From Siderastrea siderea (Eukaryota > Cnidaria > Anthozoa > Scleractinia > Rhizangiidae), in the NCBI GenBank assembly GCA_964030785.1, contig OZ034972.1, forward strand, positions 17,455,183 through 17,519,182: a DNA stretch of 64,000 nucleotides, given 5' to 3'. The translations under genes and the position numbers were made by a program. Below are positions 10,906-20,344 of the stretch, one piece after another. The notes below the pieces were generated by a model, which saw only the letters and a program-made list of their open reading frames with translations, had not been told where the DNA came from and did not search any database. The first letter of the stretch is position 1, and each line of letters begins with the position of its first letter.

Positions 10906-11832
10906 GGGAAGGTACGTTTTTTCTTGGGGGGGGGAGGGCTGGGGCCTCAGAGGGGAGGGTCATCAGTGAAAGTGAGCACCAAAAGGGGAGGGCCATACCT
11001 CATGTGAGCTATTCAAGGGAGGGTCACACATCTTTTCCGGAATTTTTTAATGAGAATTTTTGTGAGGTTGCTTTCCATTTTTCTTACAGATTAAGTTTTT
11101 CTTTTCACCTACTTTAATTTAATTTGGTGTTTTATAAAAGGTACTAGGTTGCATTTGTACATGTATATTATGCCATGGCACATAGTTTTTCTCGGAGGAC
11201 TCGTGTCCTTTTGCGTCCGTATCGAGTAGTACTTGACTCAGGTATCGTTTCTTCAGCTTCTTGCTGTTGGCTATCCGCTGCCTGATCTCCTGAGTCGTTT
11301 AGTTCTGAAAAGTTACTAGTAGATTCAACAATGCGCTCTACCCTGTCGGAAATGTAGGAAATATTTGTTTTTGAGAGGCAGATTTCGCATGCTAAACAAA
11401 TAAACCTTTCTGTTAAAATAACCAACAGCAATGCCGGCTAGTCGGAGAAAGAAGCGCGTGTATTTTCCCTTAGATATTTTATGTTCAAAACTTTTATAAT
11501 ACTCAAATACTTCCATATTCAAACTTCAGCTATAAAACGTAAATATCCCACACTGATTGTTCGCATTTTCTTTGTTTCAGCGTGCACACATTCAATATCG
11601 AGATATATTCATATTCAAACACTTTGCGTTCACAAGTGAAACGTTCTGAGGTTTCTACAGCATGGAACATACCATGTAGTAGTGAGGGGACGGTCGCACT
11701 TTTGTCAGTCACCTAAAGGTGGGGGGTCAGGAGTGTTTTCATTAAAACGCAAGGGAGGGCCAACACTTTTTTGGGAAAAAAATCCCAAAATTCCCCAGCC
11801 CTCCCCCCCCCCAAGAAAAAACGTACCTTCCC
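10906..11832. mobile_element. 927-bp TIR element nested in the first, TTA duplication
   Basis: The left end GGGAAGGTACGTTTTTTCTT followed by a G-run and GGGCTGGGG is mirrored at the right end by CCCCAGCCCTC, a C-run and AAGAAAAAACGTACCTTCCC. TTA lies immediately outside both ends (10903-10905, 11833-11835). A minus-strand open frame at 11168-11431 (87 codons, acidic, ending TRYGRKRTRVLREKLCAMA) is inside. I cannot identify it and doubt it is a gene. Same target preference as its host element but a different TIR, so they are two families served by a similar transposase. Confidence 0.85.
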
Positions 11833-12044
11833 TTAAAACTACAAAATTTCAAGCTATTTTAATGTTCTTCATGGTTCCCATTACTACCGAGCACTGTAGG
11901 CTTGTTCCCAGTGTATCCTCAAGTGGGTTGGATCTTTAGGCCTGGTTACTCTCATTATGCCAGGCTTCTATAAAGGCGTTCCTGGTTTTTATTTTCGCGC
12001 TTCAGGGGGGTCCGGGAAAAATTTTTTATGGCATAATTATATAT

Positions 12045-12372
12045 CTCATTTTAAAATACAAAAACATTGAAAATATAGATACATGTTACTGTTTACTTAT
12101 TTATTTATTTATAGTTGACAACAAGAAAGGTTTGGATCTGTTTCTTTTTATACTGAATATATATTATAATAAAGATATATCTTATTTAAAAATATAAGAA
12201 CATAGAAAAATATAGATACATGTTACTGTTATTTATTTACGGTTGACAACAAGAAAGGTTTGGATCTGTTTCTTTTTATACTGAATATGTTATAATAGAG
12301 ATATATCTTATTTACAAATATTTAAACATAGAAAAATATAAATACATGTTACTTATGGTTGACAACAAGAAT
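12045..12372. repeat. Tandem repeat, ~128-bp unit, 2.6 copies
   Basis: GTTGACAACAAGAAAGG starts at 12114 and 12242, and GTTGACAACAAGAATC at 12358. The unit also carries ATAGATACATGTTACTG and GGATCTGTTTCTTTTTATAC. It is A/T-rich and non-coding. Confidence 0.85.
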
Positions 12373-12739
12373 CATAGAATAGTTTCATAACAAGAATTAA
12401 GGATTTAACCAAGGTTTGAAATGGCAGAGGGTGGGGAATTTAAAAATTTTAGTGACCCAAAATATTTGAAAATGTCAATCATTATAGCCCTTGGGTATGC
12501 CTGCACTCCCCCCATTGGGGCTAGACACTGATAGGTGCATTACTAAAACATCGCAAAAATCAGAAATGGCAAAAATGTTATATGTTATAAATGTTATGTT
12601 ACATGAAAATGCTTCTAATCAGTTAAAAAGATTAAAAATGAACAAATTATTTTTCTTTGTCTAATAAAACTTGATTCTTTAAATAGAAAAATTTACCTCC
12701 ATTACTGCTTGTGATATTATAAAGCTAACGAGTTTGGAT

Positions 12740-13045
12740 ACAGTACGAGCCAGCGAGCCAGAAATCCCTAATCCCAATAAAAAGGCTAACCGCAAGCTAC
12801 CTATAAAGGAACTGTAGGCTAACTGCAGTGCTAACTAGGTTAGCCAATGTGTAATTTAGGCTAACCATAATGGCTTGCATGACTCGCGAGCCTTGTGAAC
12901 CGTGCAAGCCAGAAATCCCTTTATATCCCATTATATAGGGCTAACCGCAACCTACCTATTAAAGCTTATAACTGTAGGCTAACCGGAATGTTGTTTTGGC
13001 TAAACCAGAGTGTGATTTAGGCTAACTGGAGTGGCTCGCTGGCTC
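12740..13045. repeat. Two-copy tandem repeat, ~150-bp unit
   Basis: AGCCAGAAATCCCT recurs at about 12757 and 12907, with GGCTAACCGCAA, CTACCTAT and TGTAGGCTAAC following in each copy. The internal word GGCTAAC is itself repeated many times. No coding potential. Confidence 0.8.
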
Positions 13046-13375
13046 ACAGATTGTCGGACCCTATAAAGCTAAGAATGCATTGCACATTCTGAAGCATAAC
13101 CAACTCCAGAGTTTAAAGGGAGCAAGGGAAGAATGGTTGCAGTTTTGCTGGGATTTTGTAAAGTCGCCCTGGAATGATGAAATAGCTTTGCAACATTTTT
13201 TTTTCTTGCTTGCAGCAGTGCAAGAATTTTTTTTTATTTCATTTGTGCTGCATGCAATTTTTTTCTTCCGACAAGGGCTTGCAGGAAATTTTTTTTCGAA
13301 ATCATCCACCCCCCCCCCTCAAGAGTTAAATGGTCGGCCCCTTACAATACAATTTCTTCTGTTCAGTTCTTAGTC

Positions 13376-14175
13376 TCAAGGTCGACCTTCTTTGTCTTCT
13401 TCGTCGTCTTCTTCGTCTTCTTCTTCTTTTTCTTCTTTTTCCTCCTCCTCCTCTTCTTCTTTGTTCTTAGGGAGTCGCCGTGGTTGAAAAATTCTGTTTA
13501 ATAAAAATTTTCGCCTATCCACGGCTGCGTCCGCGGCCTCTACATAATCCATATCTTCCTCTTCGTCCATGAAACGACGTAGGGTTTTCATGACTGCTTC
13601 GTGTACGGGATCACGTTTAAGACGACCGAACTACTTGAGATAGTGCAACTACAACCTCCGTAACTTTATTGTGAAATCTGGCAATAAGGCATTGAAAGCT
13701 TTGGCTTGAGCAACCGCCTCAGATGCCCCCTTTTCCAGTAACCGTTCCACTTATTTTCCGAAGCGTGAACTAAGGGACTCTTTAACTTTTGCACGGAGAT
13801 CTTCCCATGGATCAACGCTGTCATATTCCAACTCACTGTCGTTTTCGTCCTCGGAATCAATTTCCATGGTTTCATCGTCATTTTCTTTATCCTCTGAATC
13901 CTCGTTTATTTTTTATTTTTATTTTTATTGTTTTTAATGCTTTTATCGTTTATGCTTTCTTCGTTTGAGCCGACTTCAGACACCACGTCCTCTGGGGAGA
14001 CAGGACCACTGTTGTACTTTCCCCTTGTTGTTTTTCTTAAGGTTTCCAACAACCCCGCTTCTTGTGATAGTCTGTATTGTAGCTTCGACTGAACGGTTTT
14101 TGACAATACTGGCAAAGATGTGCCATACACTAACTCATGCGGACTCGGCGCTCTTTTACTCAAAATGATCACCAT
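13376..14175 (-). pseudogene. Unknown acidic Polinton-end protein, left copy, disrupted
   Basis: Minus-strand frame from ATG at 14175 (MVIILSKRAPSPHELVYGT) through an Asn/Lys tract with a stop (about 13906), then an acidic part with DSELEYDSVDPWEDLRAKV (about 13835), a LLEKGAS helix, then MKTLRRFMDEEEDMDY (from 13591) and a C-terminal run of Glu/Asp/Lys ending at 13376. Several stops and one frame change interrupt it. I do not recognise a domain. The last part looks helical and the tail is strongly acidic. The same gene, 5'-truncated, is in the opposite arm at 14221-15151. A TATATAAATA word lies just upstream. It may be a terminal Polinton gene, inferred from its place beside Polinton genes. 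Confidence 0.55.
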
Positions 14176-14187
14176 GCGCTTGGCACC

Positions 14188-14197
14188 TATTTATATA
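14188..14197 (-). promoter_or_regulatory. TATA-like word just upstream of the acidic gene
   Basis: Read on the minus strand the bases are TATATAAATA, 12 bp before the ATG at 14175. Similar words sit near the starts of the integrase and two capsid-region frames. That is closer than a standard animal TATA box with a leader would allow. Confidence 0.45.
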
Positions 14198-14220
14198 CGT
14201 TCACAGCGCAACTCAATTTG

Positions 14221-15151
14221 AGTGAACAACAAGTGGAAAGTACAACCATGGCTCTGTCTCCCCAGAGGGCGTGGTGTCTGAAGTCGGCTAAAACGAAGGA
14301 AGCATAAACGGGGATTCAGAGGATAAAGAAAATGACGATGAAAACATGTGTAACGAGCGCTGCGTCGGTCGACGACCACAACAAATCCAGCTCTCAAATA
14401 ACCGTTTATTACTACACTCAGCGGCTCCTCTATAGTGCAAGATCAGCGGACCAAAAACCCCGTTACAACGTGTAAGCCCCTTTTATACCTAGTCTTACGT
14501 GTATACTACGTTGGCTATTCGCGATATAATCGCCCTACATATCTACGTTAACTATTTGTAATCTTAACGGTTCCTTAGAGCTCGTGTACAACACTTCTAA
14601 AATAACGGTTCCTTGCAGCTCGCGCACAATAGTTCTAAAATAGCTGTTTCGTTACACATGAAAATTGATTCCGAGGACGAAGGCGACAGTGAGTTGGAAT
14701 ATGACAGCGTTGATCCATGGGAAGATCTCCGTGCAAAAGTTAAAGAGTCCCTCAGTTCACGCTTCGGAAAACAAGTGGAGCGGTTACTGGAAAAGGGGGC
14801 ATCTGAGGTGGTTGCTCAAGCCAAAGCTTTCAATGCTTTATTGCCAGATTTCAGATTAAAGTTACGGAGGATGTAGTTGCACTATCTCAAGTGGTTCCGT
14901 CGTCTTAAACGTGATCCCGTACACGAAGCAGTCATGAAAACCCTACGACGTTTCATGGACGAATAGGAAGATATGGATATTATGTAGAGGTCGCGGACGC
15001 AGCCGTGGATAGGCGAAAATTTTTATTTAACAGAATTTTCAACCGTGGTCAGTCCCTAAGAAGGAAGAAGAAGAGGAAGAGAAGGAGGCAGAAGAAGAAA
15101 AAGAAGAAAAGGACGAAGAAGACGACGAAGAAGACAAAGAAAGTCGACCTT
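14221..15151 (+). pseudogene. Unknown acidic Polinton-end protein, right copy, 5'-truncated
   Basis: This is the inverted partner of 13376-14175. It starts abruptly at AACAAGTGGAAAGTACAAC (14227), so the first ~46 codons and the TATA word of the left copy are missing. After the LTR insertion at 14349-14656 the frame resumes with KIDSEDEGDSELEYDSVDPW (14660 onward), continues to a stop at 14874, and then, with further stops, to AVMKTLRRFMDE (14935) and a Glu/Lys-rich tail ending near 15151. Both copies carry different stops, so they decayed separately after duplication. Confidence 0.6.
14349..14656. mobile_element. Solo LTR with CATG target duplication
   Basis: A 308-bp segment begins TGTAACGAGCGC and ends GCTGTTTCGTTACA, which gives TG...CA ends with a short inverted repeat. 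It is flanked by CATG (14345-14348 and 14657-14660). The other palindrome arm has the uninterrupted sequence (around 13865), so this is a clean insertion with a built-in empty site. TTTTATACC near 14480 is a possible TATA element. No internal retrotransposon sequence remains, so it is a solo LTR. Confidence 0.85.
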
Positions 15152-15164
15152 GAGACTAAGAACT

Positions 15165-15641
15165 GAACCGAGTTGTGGATTCTGAAATGTTCATGTTTGA
15201 GCTACCTGAAGCTACTCTGAGCTGTCTGTAGCTACAGAGGTTTGACAGAGAGAGGTATGGGATCAACAAAGACCGGAGGTGGGGTACCTCTCTTGGTCTA
15301 GTTAACATCCAAATAAGGGCACCCTGGGGAGGTTGGGGGAGGGTTGGAGGAGGTTGGGTATACTTCAAGACATTCCAACTCACGCAAAAAAATCGTGTTA
15401 CTTACCGACTGGTCAGTAGTCTTCCACTGAAGTGTCAGCTTAGAAAAGCTCTACTGGGCGGGGGTCTTCTCTAATTGAGCTAACCAGCAGTACTCCCCAT
15501 TGGGTCAGAGCCCACGATCCCAATTCTCCTGAGAGCCTGGCCTGCTGGCTAGCAGTCTTTTTTCTGACCTGATCCTAGTCAACGGTCATATCCTGAGACC
15601 TGAGCCTGCAATCTCTATCAGTGGACAGTTTTTTCTTTTAG
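15165..15641. repeat. Outer right arm of the large inverted repeat
   Basis: Inverse copy of 9939-10418, ending at GACAGTTTTTTCTTTTA. Compared with the left arm it has a short replaced segment (CCGAGTTGTGGATT versus the 30-odd bases at 10386-10418) and an extra GGTTGGGGGAGG-type stretch near 15330. Outside 15641 the sequence is not shared with the left flank. Confidence 0.9.
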
Positions 15642-15811
15642 GCCAGACCTGGCAACTTAAATGGACGTCGCTTTTCCCTCAAATGTGAGCCTGCAGTCCC
15701 TACCAGTCAGCATCGGGTCATTCCCGCCACAAGGGAGCTTGTCAAATTAAAGATAAGTTAAATAGAATATGTGAACCTACATTCCCAACAGGTCAGCAGA
15801 GTCACGTGATC

Positions 15812-15848
<37 letters not shown>

Positions 15849-16150
15849 GAGCCCCCAGAGAAACCGTTTCCCTTTGTACTCGCCCTCGCAAAAAATCCAG
15901 GGTAAAGACAAGAGGGGTATGGGGCTACCTCTTCATTTACTGCCACGTGACAGGCCTCGCCCACATGAAAGGTATGACGTGACAGACATCACGTGAGTCA
16001 CCCACTTCATGGAGATTGGATGCATGATACCTGTCATCTTCACCAAGATACCTGGTTGGCGTATAATGAAGGAGGGGCTACCCCCACCCCCTATTTTTCC
16101 CTCTATTTTTCCCAGCATCCCTTGCGTATTCCAAAGGGGTACACCCTCCT
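15642..16150. other. Non-coding GC-richer stretch with ATT microsatellite
   Basis: It contains an (ATT)n microsatellite at about 15812-15848, several CACGTGA words (15798, 15944, 15990) and C-rich tracts. I see no gene. Similar CACGTGA words recur up to 17765. Confidence 0.5.
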
Positions 16151-16327
16151 CTAACCATCCAGCAACAGGAAAACCTGACGATCTGTGGTCAAAAATTTGT
16201 GCGAAACGAGATGAATGCAATAACGCTGCGTGGCAGGACTTTTTTTGACACTGTTGCTATGGTGACTGGTGTCATAGGATACCCCCTCCTCTAACCACCC
16301 AACGGTGACACTAAAAAACAACAAATA

Positions 16328-16440
16328 TAAGAATGTTCGCAACGCGCGAGTACAACGTGGCAAAACATGGACACGGACAGAGAGTTTGTTGTTGTTGTTG
16401 AAAAAATAACCAGTGTTTAATTCAAATTTTCACGAAAATT
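16328..16440. repeat. Direct duplication, copy 1 (partner 17384-17495)
   Basis: ATGGACACGGACAGAGAGTTTG and GTGTTTAATTCAAATTTTC match ATGGACACGGAGAGAGAGTTTG and CTGTTTAATTTCACAAAAT about 1,050 bp downstream. On the minus strand both copies open short frames with a PRC..AL.T..Y.LFF pattern (16363 leftwards, and 17420 leftwards in the partner). This may mark duplicated 5' ends of two small genes, but neither product is recognisable. Confidence 0.6.
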
Positions 16441-16734
16441 CATTTACAAAAAATTGTCATTTCTTCTTGACTCATAGGTCTTGTCTGACAATCAAAATAA
16501 AAAGTGTTCATTCAACATGATGACTGTGCCTCCTGCTCTCGTTTGATGTTGTTGTAGCACTGGGCGTTCGCCTGCCATTGCCCTTTAATAGTTGTGGACT
16601 CCCTCAGGGAGCATTTCTTCTTCAGGACGTCGAATCGCTGGTTTTTGATGCTTGTGGACTCCCTCAGGGTGTGCCTCGTGATACTTTTTCCGTTTAATCT
16701 CGGTCAATTTGTCCCGATTCTCTTGCCTTTATCT

Positions 16735-17022
16735 CTAGTTTTGGTCACATATGTCCTCAGGGTGTTTCTTGCGGTACCTGCTTTTTTGCTCTCGAAAATT
16801 CTCAGGGTGTTTTTCGCGGTACCTTTTTCTTTGCACCTGTTGGTTCCGTTTCATTTCCATTAACTCTGTGAGGGGGTCTCTTTTTACCCTTTCATCCTCT
16901 ACCTCCGTTCTCTCCAGTTGCGTTCTTTCCTCGTTCACCGCTTCATTCAAGGTCCTGTCGTCATGGACATTTAAAAAACTGGTCGGATCGTCTAAACCCT
17001 CTCTTCTCTTGTCTTCTGTCAT
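16735..17022 (-). CDS. Small charged protein with KKHPE-type repeats, function unknown
   Basis: A 95-codon minus-strand frame starts MTEDKRREGLDDP at 17022 and ends DICDQN. Its second half has spaced basic repeats (YREKHPENFREQ, YRKKHPEDICDQ), and another in an adjacent frame further left (YHEAHPEGVHKHQ, about 16680), so the natural protein was probably longer and has lost its end by a frameshift. TATAAAA (minus strand, about 17080) stands roughly 55 bp upstream of the ATG, a normal promoter distance. The composition suggests nucleic-acid binding, but I recognise no family. It belongs with the Polinton block by position only. Confidence 0.45.
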   Translation of the reverse strand: MTEDKRREGLDDPTSFLNVHDDRTLNEAVNEERTQLERTEVEDERVKRDPLTELMEMKRNQQVQRKRYREKHPENFREQKSRYRKKHPEDICDQN

Positions 17023-17383
17023 CTTGAAAACGGACTAAGGTTGAGAGTAAAGCCCCGCTTCACATGTTGAGGGTTTTATACCAGGTGGATCGCAAAGGAT
17101 GATGGGGAAATGTGGAAGAGGAGGGGGGTACCCCTACCCATTTGTTGTTTTTGGGTTCCCGTGACTTCACCGCCATTGATTGTTTCACACCAAAGACCCC
17201 CTCCCCTAATTATGCATGGGGAAGTTCATTGGATTCAAATGGAACCTCTTACTTCAGAAAAGGACGTGTTAAGGAGACGTTCCTGTTTTCAAACACTTCG
17301 TCAAGAGATGTATTCTACGTTACGTTTGAATCAAGCTTTAAGAAAAGCTTCTTATAGTGACATAAAAAACAAGAAATAGATTA

Positions 17384-17495
17384 ACGTTTGCAAGGCGCTA
17401 ATGCAGCGTGGCAAGATATGGACACGGAGAGAGAGTTTGTTGTTGTACAAAAAGTAACTTCTGTTTAATTTCACAAAATAAAATGTGAAATATTG
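17384..17495. repeat. Direct duplication, copy 2
   Basis: See 16328-16440. This copy carries GTTTGTTGTTGTACAAAAAG where copy 1 has an expanded GTT run. Confidence 0.6.
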
Positions 17496-17514
17496 CCTCG
17501 TTTTTTCTTCTTTG

Positions 17515-17735
17515 AAAAATAGGAGAAGGGGTCCCCATCCCCCCCTTTTTGTGCGTTCACGTGACTTCACTGTAAAAAATTAAAATAGGGGAGAAGGTAC
17601 TCACCCCCTTCTTTTTTTGTGCGTTCACGTGGCTTTACCGTTAAAAAAAAAAGGGGAGAAGGTACTCACCCCCTTTTTTGTGGGTTCACGTGACTTCACG
17701 CCCCCTTCTTTTTTTGTGTGTTAACGTGACTCATT
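17515..17735. repeat. Tandem repeat, ~60-bp unit with CACGTG words
   Basis: Three to four copies of a unit reading GGGGAGAAGGTACTCACCCC, a pyrimidine run, then GTGCGTTCACGTGACTTCAC. The start word is at about 17588 and 17654, with decayed copies before and after. The E-box-like CACGTG recurs in each unit. Non-coding; it could be a regulatory array between the divergent small genes at 17022 (minus) and 18092 (plus), but that is speculative. Confidence 0.75.
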
Positions 17736-18091
17736 TTTCATTGGTTTTCAACCCAATGGCACGTGATCCTTTTTCTCTAGACAACCGAGCAACTCAACCC
17801 TTCCCACTTCATTCTTCACTCCAAGCAAGCAAGGATTGACAGCAACTCCAATAACTACCCTCACGGATACTAAGCAAGCTCGATAAGCTTTTCTTTTTTT
17901 TTCCATCATCGGTTCTTTGACTTAGGGTACCACTTTCAAAACCAATCTGAGTAGTTAGCCTGTCCTGGAGATAAACGGGCTAGGTCCCACGTGTTCCCGA
18001 TTTAATTAATGATTCTTTTTTTCTCTATAAAAAAGACAACTCGACGTTCCATCCCCTTCACTTTTCATCGACGCCTCCTCCAAAGTGATCC

Positions 18092-18362
18092 CATGACTGA
18101 TAGAGAAGACGACACCATTGATCAATTGGCTGAAAACATCCTTCGACGTTTAAAAGCCTTGAGACCGTGCCGATGTACCCTCGAGTTAAAAGAGATAGTC
18201 GAAGAAGTACAGATTTTACTGCCACGCAATGAAATGAATCGACTTTTGAATACCTACGTCATCGATGAGTTTACTTATCATTTATTGACCAATTCTCCAC
18301 CCCTCCCTCTTGTTGTCACACCAGTGGAGGAAGCCAACCAAACATGTTTGAATTTCTTGTAA
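18092..18362 (+). CDS. Small acidic protein, unknown, intact frame
   Basis: A 90-codon frame from ATG at 18092 (MTDREDDTIDQLAENILRRL) to a stop at 18362. A TATAAAAAA word at 18026-18034 is 58 bp upstream and CATTAAA at about 18555 could serve as a poly(A) signal, so it looks like a complete small transcription unit. The frame could open earlier at 18009, but that would start before the TATA word, so I prefer 18092. Predicted mainly helical, with CRCTLELKEIVEEVQILLP in the middle. No family recognised. It lies between Polinton genes and is intact while they are broken. Confidence 0.5.
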
Positions 18363-18985
18363 ACCACGCTTTCAAAGTTGGACTTTGAACTTTTCTAACA
18401 TGGAACACCACTGACCATACATCACGCTGCCGACCTGTACGTAACTGATTGGACTTTGAACTCTTCTTTGTTTTGTCATAAAATGGGACGCCGCTGACCA
18501 CTCGGGTCCAGGCACACGCTCACGCTTGTAACCAAGTGTTCCTTTCTTTCAATCATTAAAATCCGTTTTCAATTTGATTTGGCTGCTATGGTGATTTATT
18601 CCCCTTATTTGGGCATTCATTTATGACGTCACTTCCTGTTTGTCACTTCCGGTATGATGTCACTGACCTTTTTCCACCAATCACAATCCTTTCCTATGTC
18701 ACCTGGTAGGTCATGTAAGCGACATGAAGTGCCCATGGCCACGTGGTAAGGTGGTTGCTATGGTGATTTTTTTATTCTCCCACAAGCCAGCCTCGTCTTG
18801 ATGCTAGGGCTAAGAGAGGGGCCTGGGAAAGAGTTGTAAGGTCAAGTTTGTTATGACGTCATTTTGGGAAAGTAAACAAATGGGAAAGTGAACACATGAG
18901 AAAAAATGAACAAATTGGAAAAGAGACCTAATGGGTTGGCTTAACTACTTCAGTGACACTGCTAAATCTGTGTTAGCAACACTTA
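18363..18985. other. Non-coding stretch, no gene seen
   Basis: It contains repeated phrases TTGGACTTTGAACTTTTCT and TTGGACTTTGAACTCTTCT (18376, 18450) and several TGACGTCA-like words. No conserved frame on either strand. Confidence 0.45.
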
Positions 18986-18989
18986 CTTT

Positions 18990-19910
18990 TTTATTGACCT
19001 AACCAACACTGGTTGGTGATTTTATTTTTGTTTCGTTGGTGTATAAATTAGTTATTTCTTGATTATTTAAGTTTAAATGACCAGTCATACCGATTCTACC
19101 ATCAACCTTAAGATAATTTTGAGCTACTGCATTTAATCTGTAATTGAAATACTGAAGACATGAGGCGTCCCTCTGATTTCATGGAAGATTAAGATTGGAA
19201 ATATAACGATTTTTCATGTCGATGTCAGCTGCTTTATCCAGCTTGGTGGCTAGTTGATTGTCAACATATTTTTTGTTTGTTGCCTGATCTGCCCCTGTGG
19301 GATCCGGGTCTTTTACGTTGTAGATTGCATTTATATTTATCGCTTGTTCCATTTTCCATCTTCCTTTTTTGAGAGAAAGATTTCTCTCTGATCCTCGTAA
19401 TTTATAACTTTGGTCAGATCACCCTGGATCGGATAGTGGTTTCTTTTTAACCTCAAAATCCCGTACTTGTTTAACATATCGATATCAGCGTTTTTGTCCA
19501 ACTTTGTCGTCAGTAAGGCAGGACTGTTACATGCACCGATGGGTCCTTGCGGAGCTTGCAAGCCTTGAACGACCTTCCATGCCATCCTTGCCTTGGGGCC
19601 TCGGATCGCCCTCGTCTCCCTTTTCACCTTTATCGTCTTTGTTTCCTTTGTCTCCTTTTGGGCTTGTCTGCCCACGATCGCCTTTTGGTCCTTGTGAACC
19701 AGCCGGTCCTCGTGGGCCCGTTGGTCCCGGAGGACCTTCAACACCTTGAGGCCCTTACGGACCTGTGGGACCATGAGAACCATGACAGGGCCCTGTAAAC
19801 CCGGCGGACCGCGGGGCCTGCCGAACCTGTGTCACCTTTTGGTCCTTGTGCCCCTGCAGGCCCTGGTTTTTTGTCGACCCACTCGAAGTTTCACCAAGTG
19901 TGCTACTGAT
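18990..19910 (-). pseudogene. Collagen-like fibre protein, Polinton associated, broken
   Basis: On the minus strand, from about 19880 leftwards, GPAGAQGPKGDTGSAGP and GPPGPTGPRGPAGSQGPKG are clear Gly-X-Y collagen repeats. After frame changes come ALLTTKLDKNADIDMLNKYG (about 19500), then DPTGADQATNKKYVDNQ and TKLDKAADIDMKN (about 19300-19220), then MTGHLNLNNQEITNL (about 19060). Short K-Y-V-D repeats of this kind are known from tail-fibre and fibre proteins. At least three frame changes and a stop make it a pseudogene. It is divergently oriented to the gene at 19965. Its 3' end is missing here and may be represented by the fragment at 9488-9940. Confidence 0.7.
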
Positions 19911-19964
19911 GTAGCCCATTATATATTTTCGTCAATTTTTATGTGGTTTGTCGTAGTAAAAAAA

Positions 19965-20257
19965 TGAGTACTTTTTGTTGGCTGCGCAGTTCAGCAAATC
20001 GTGATCAACCCCCAGCCCGTCAGCAATTCGCTCAGTTTCTTTCGGAAGAAAGCTGGAAATGCAAAAATGGCTGCAGTTGTCGCGAATGTTTATGGCACCT
20101 TGTAGTAGGCATGAGTGAGATAGATAACGCTGCAGTTCCTGTGCCGGCCGTTGATGAAATCATTGGTGATCGAAGATTACAATTTTCTGGTTGTCCACCA
20201 GCAGCTCTTCATTGGAATAAGATCAGCAAGGAGTTTGGTCAGCTTTCGGGAGAATAG
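19965..20257 (+). CDS. Unknown small protein at head of the structural cluster
   Basis: A 97-codon frame from ATG at 19965 (MSTFCWLRSSANRDQPP) to a stop at 20257. It holds a cysteine cluster KCKNGCSCRECLWH near residues 38-50, possibly metal binding. TATATATTTT at about 19920 lies 40 bp upstream. It is the first plus-strand gene after the divergent fibre gene, as expected for a Polinton gene cluster. I recognise no family; the true protein may run on in another frame. Confidence 0.4.
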
Positions 20258-20344
20258 CTTTTCAAACCAATCACAAAACGGCTTGATAACCCAACAAAAG
20301 AGCCGGAAGCAGAACCAGAGATGGAGGACGGGCCAAACTATTAA

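Larger units (their letters stand above)
10419..13341. mobile_element. 2.9-kb TIR element, TTA target duplication (Harbinger-like)
   Basis: The left end GGGGCCGACCATTTAACTTT and the right end AGTTAAATGGTCGGCCCC are inverted copies, and both are flanked by TTA (10416-10418, 13342-13344). Inverted similarity runs on through a G-rich run and GATGATTTC. A 3-bp TWA duplication is the hallmark of Harbinger-type transposases, so that is the likely helper. No transposase frame is present. The sequence between the arms of the big palindrome joins up if this element is removed, so it is a late insertion. It contains another TTA-flanked element (10906-11832) and two tandem repeat blocks. Confidence 0.85.

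Noticed and set aside
13376..13480. Poly-Glu/Asp tail as a separate simple-sequence gene
   Set aside because: It is the C-terminal end of the acidic gene present in both palindrome arms; the run is partly repeat expansion.
19504..19967. Plus-strand proline-rich frames
   Set aside because: Antisense of the minus-strand collagen-like gene; Gly-X-Y repeats make Pro-rich complements.
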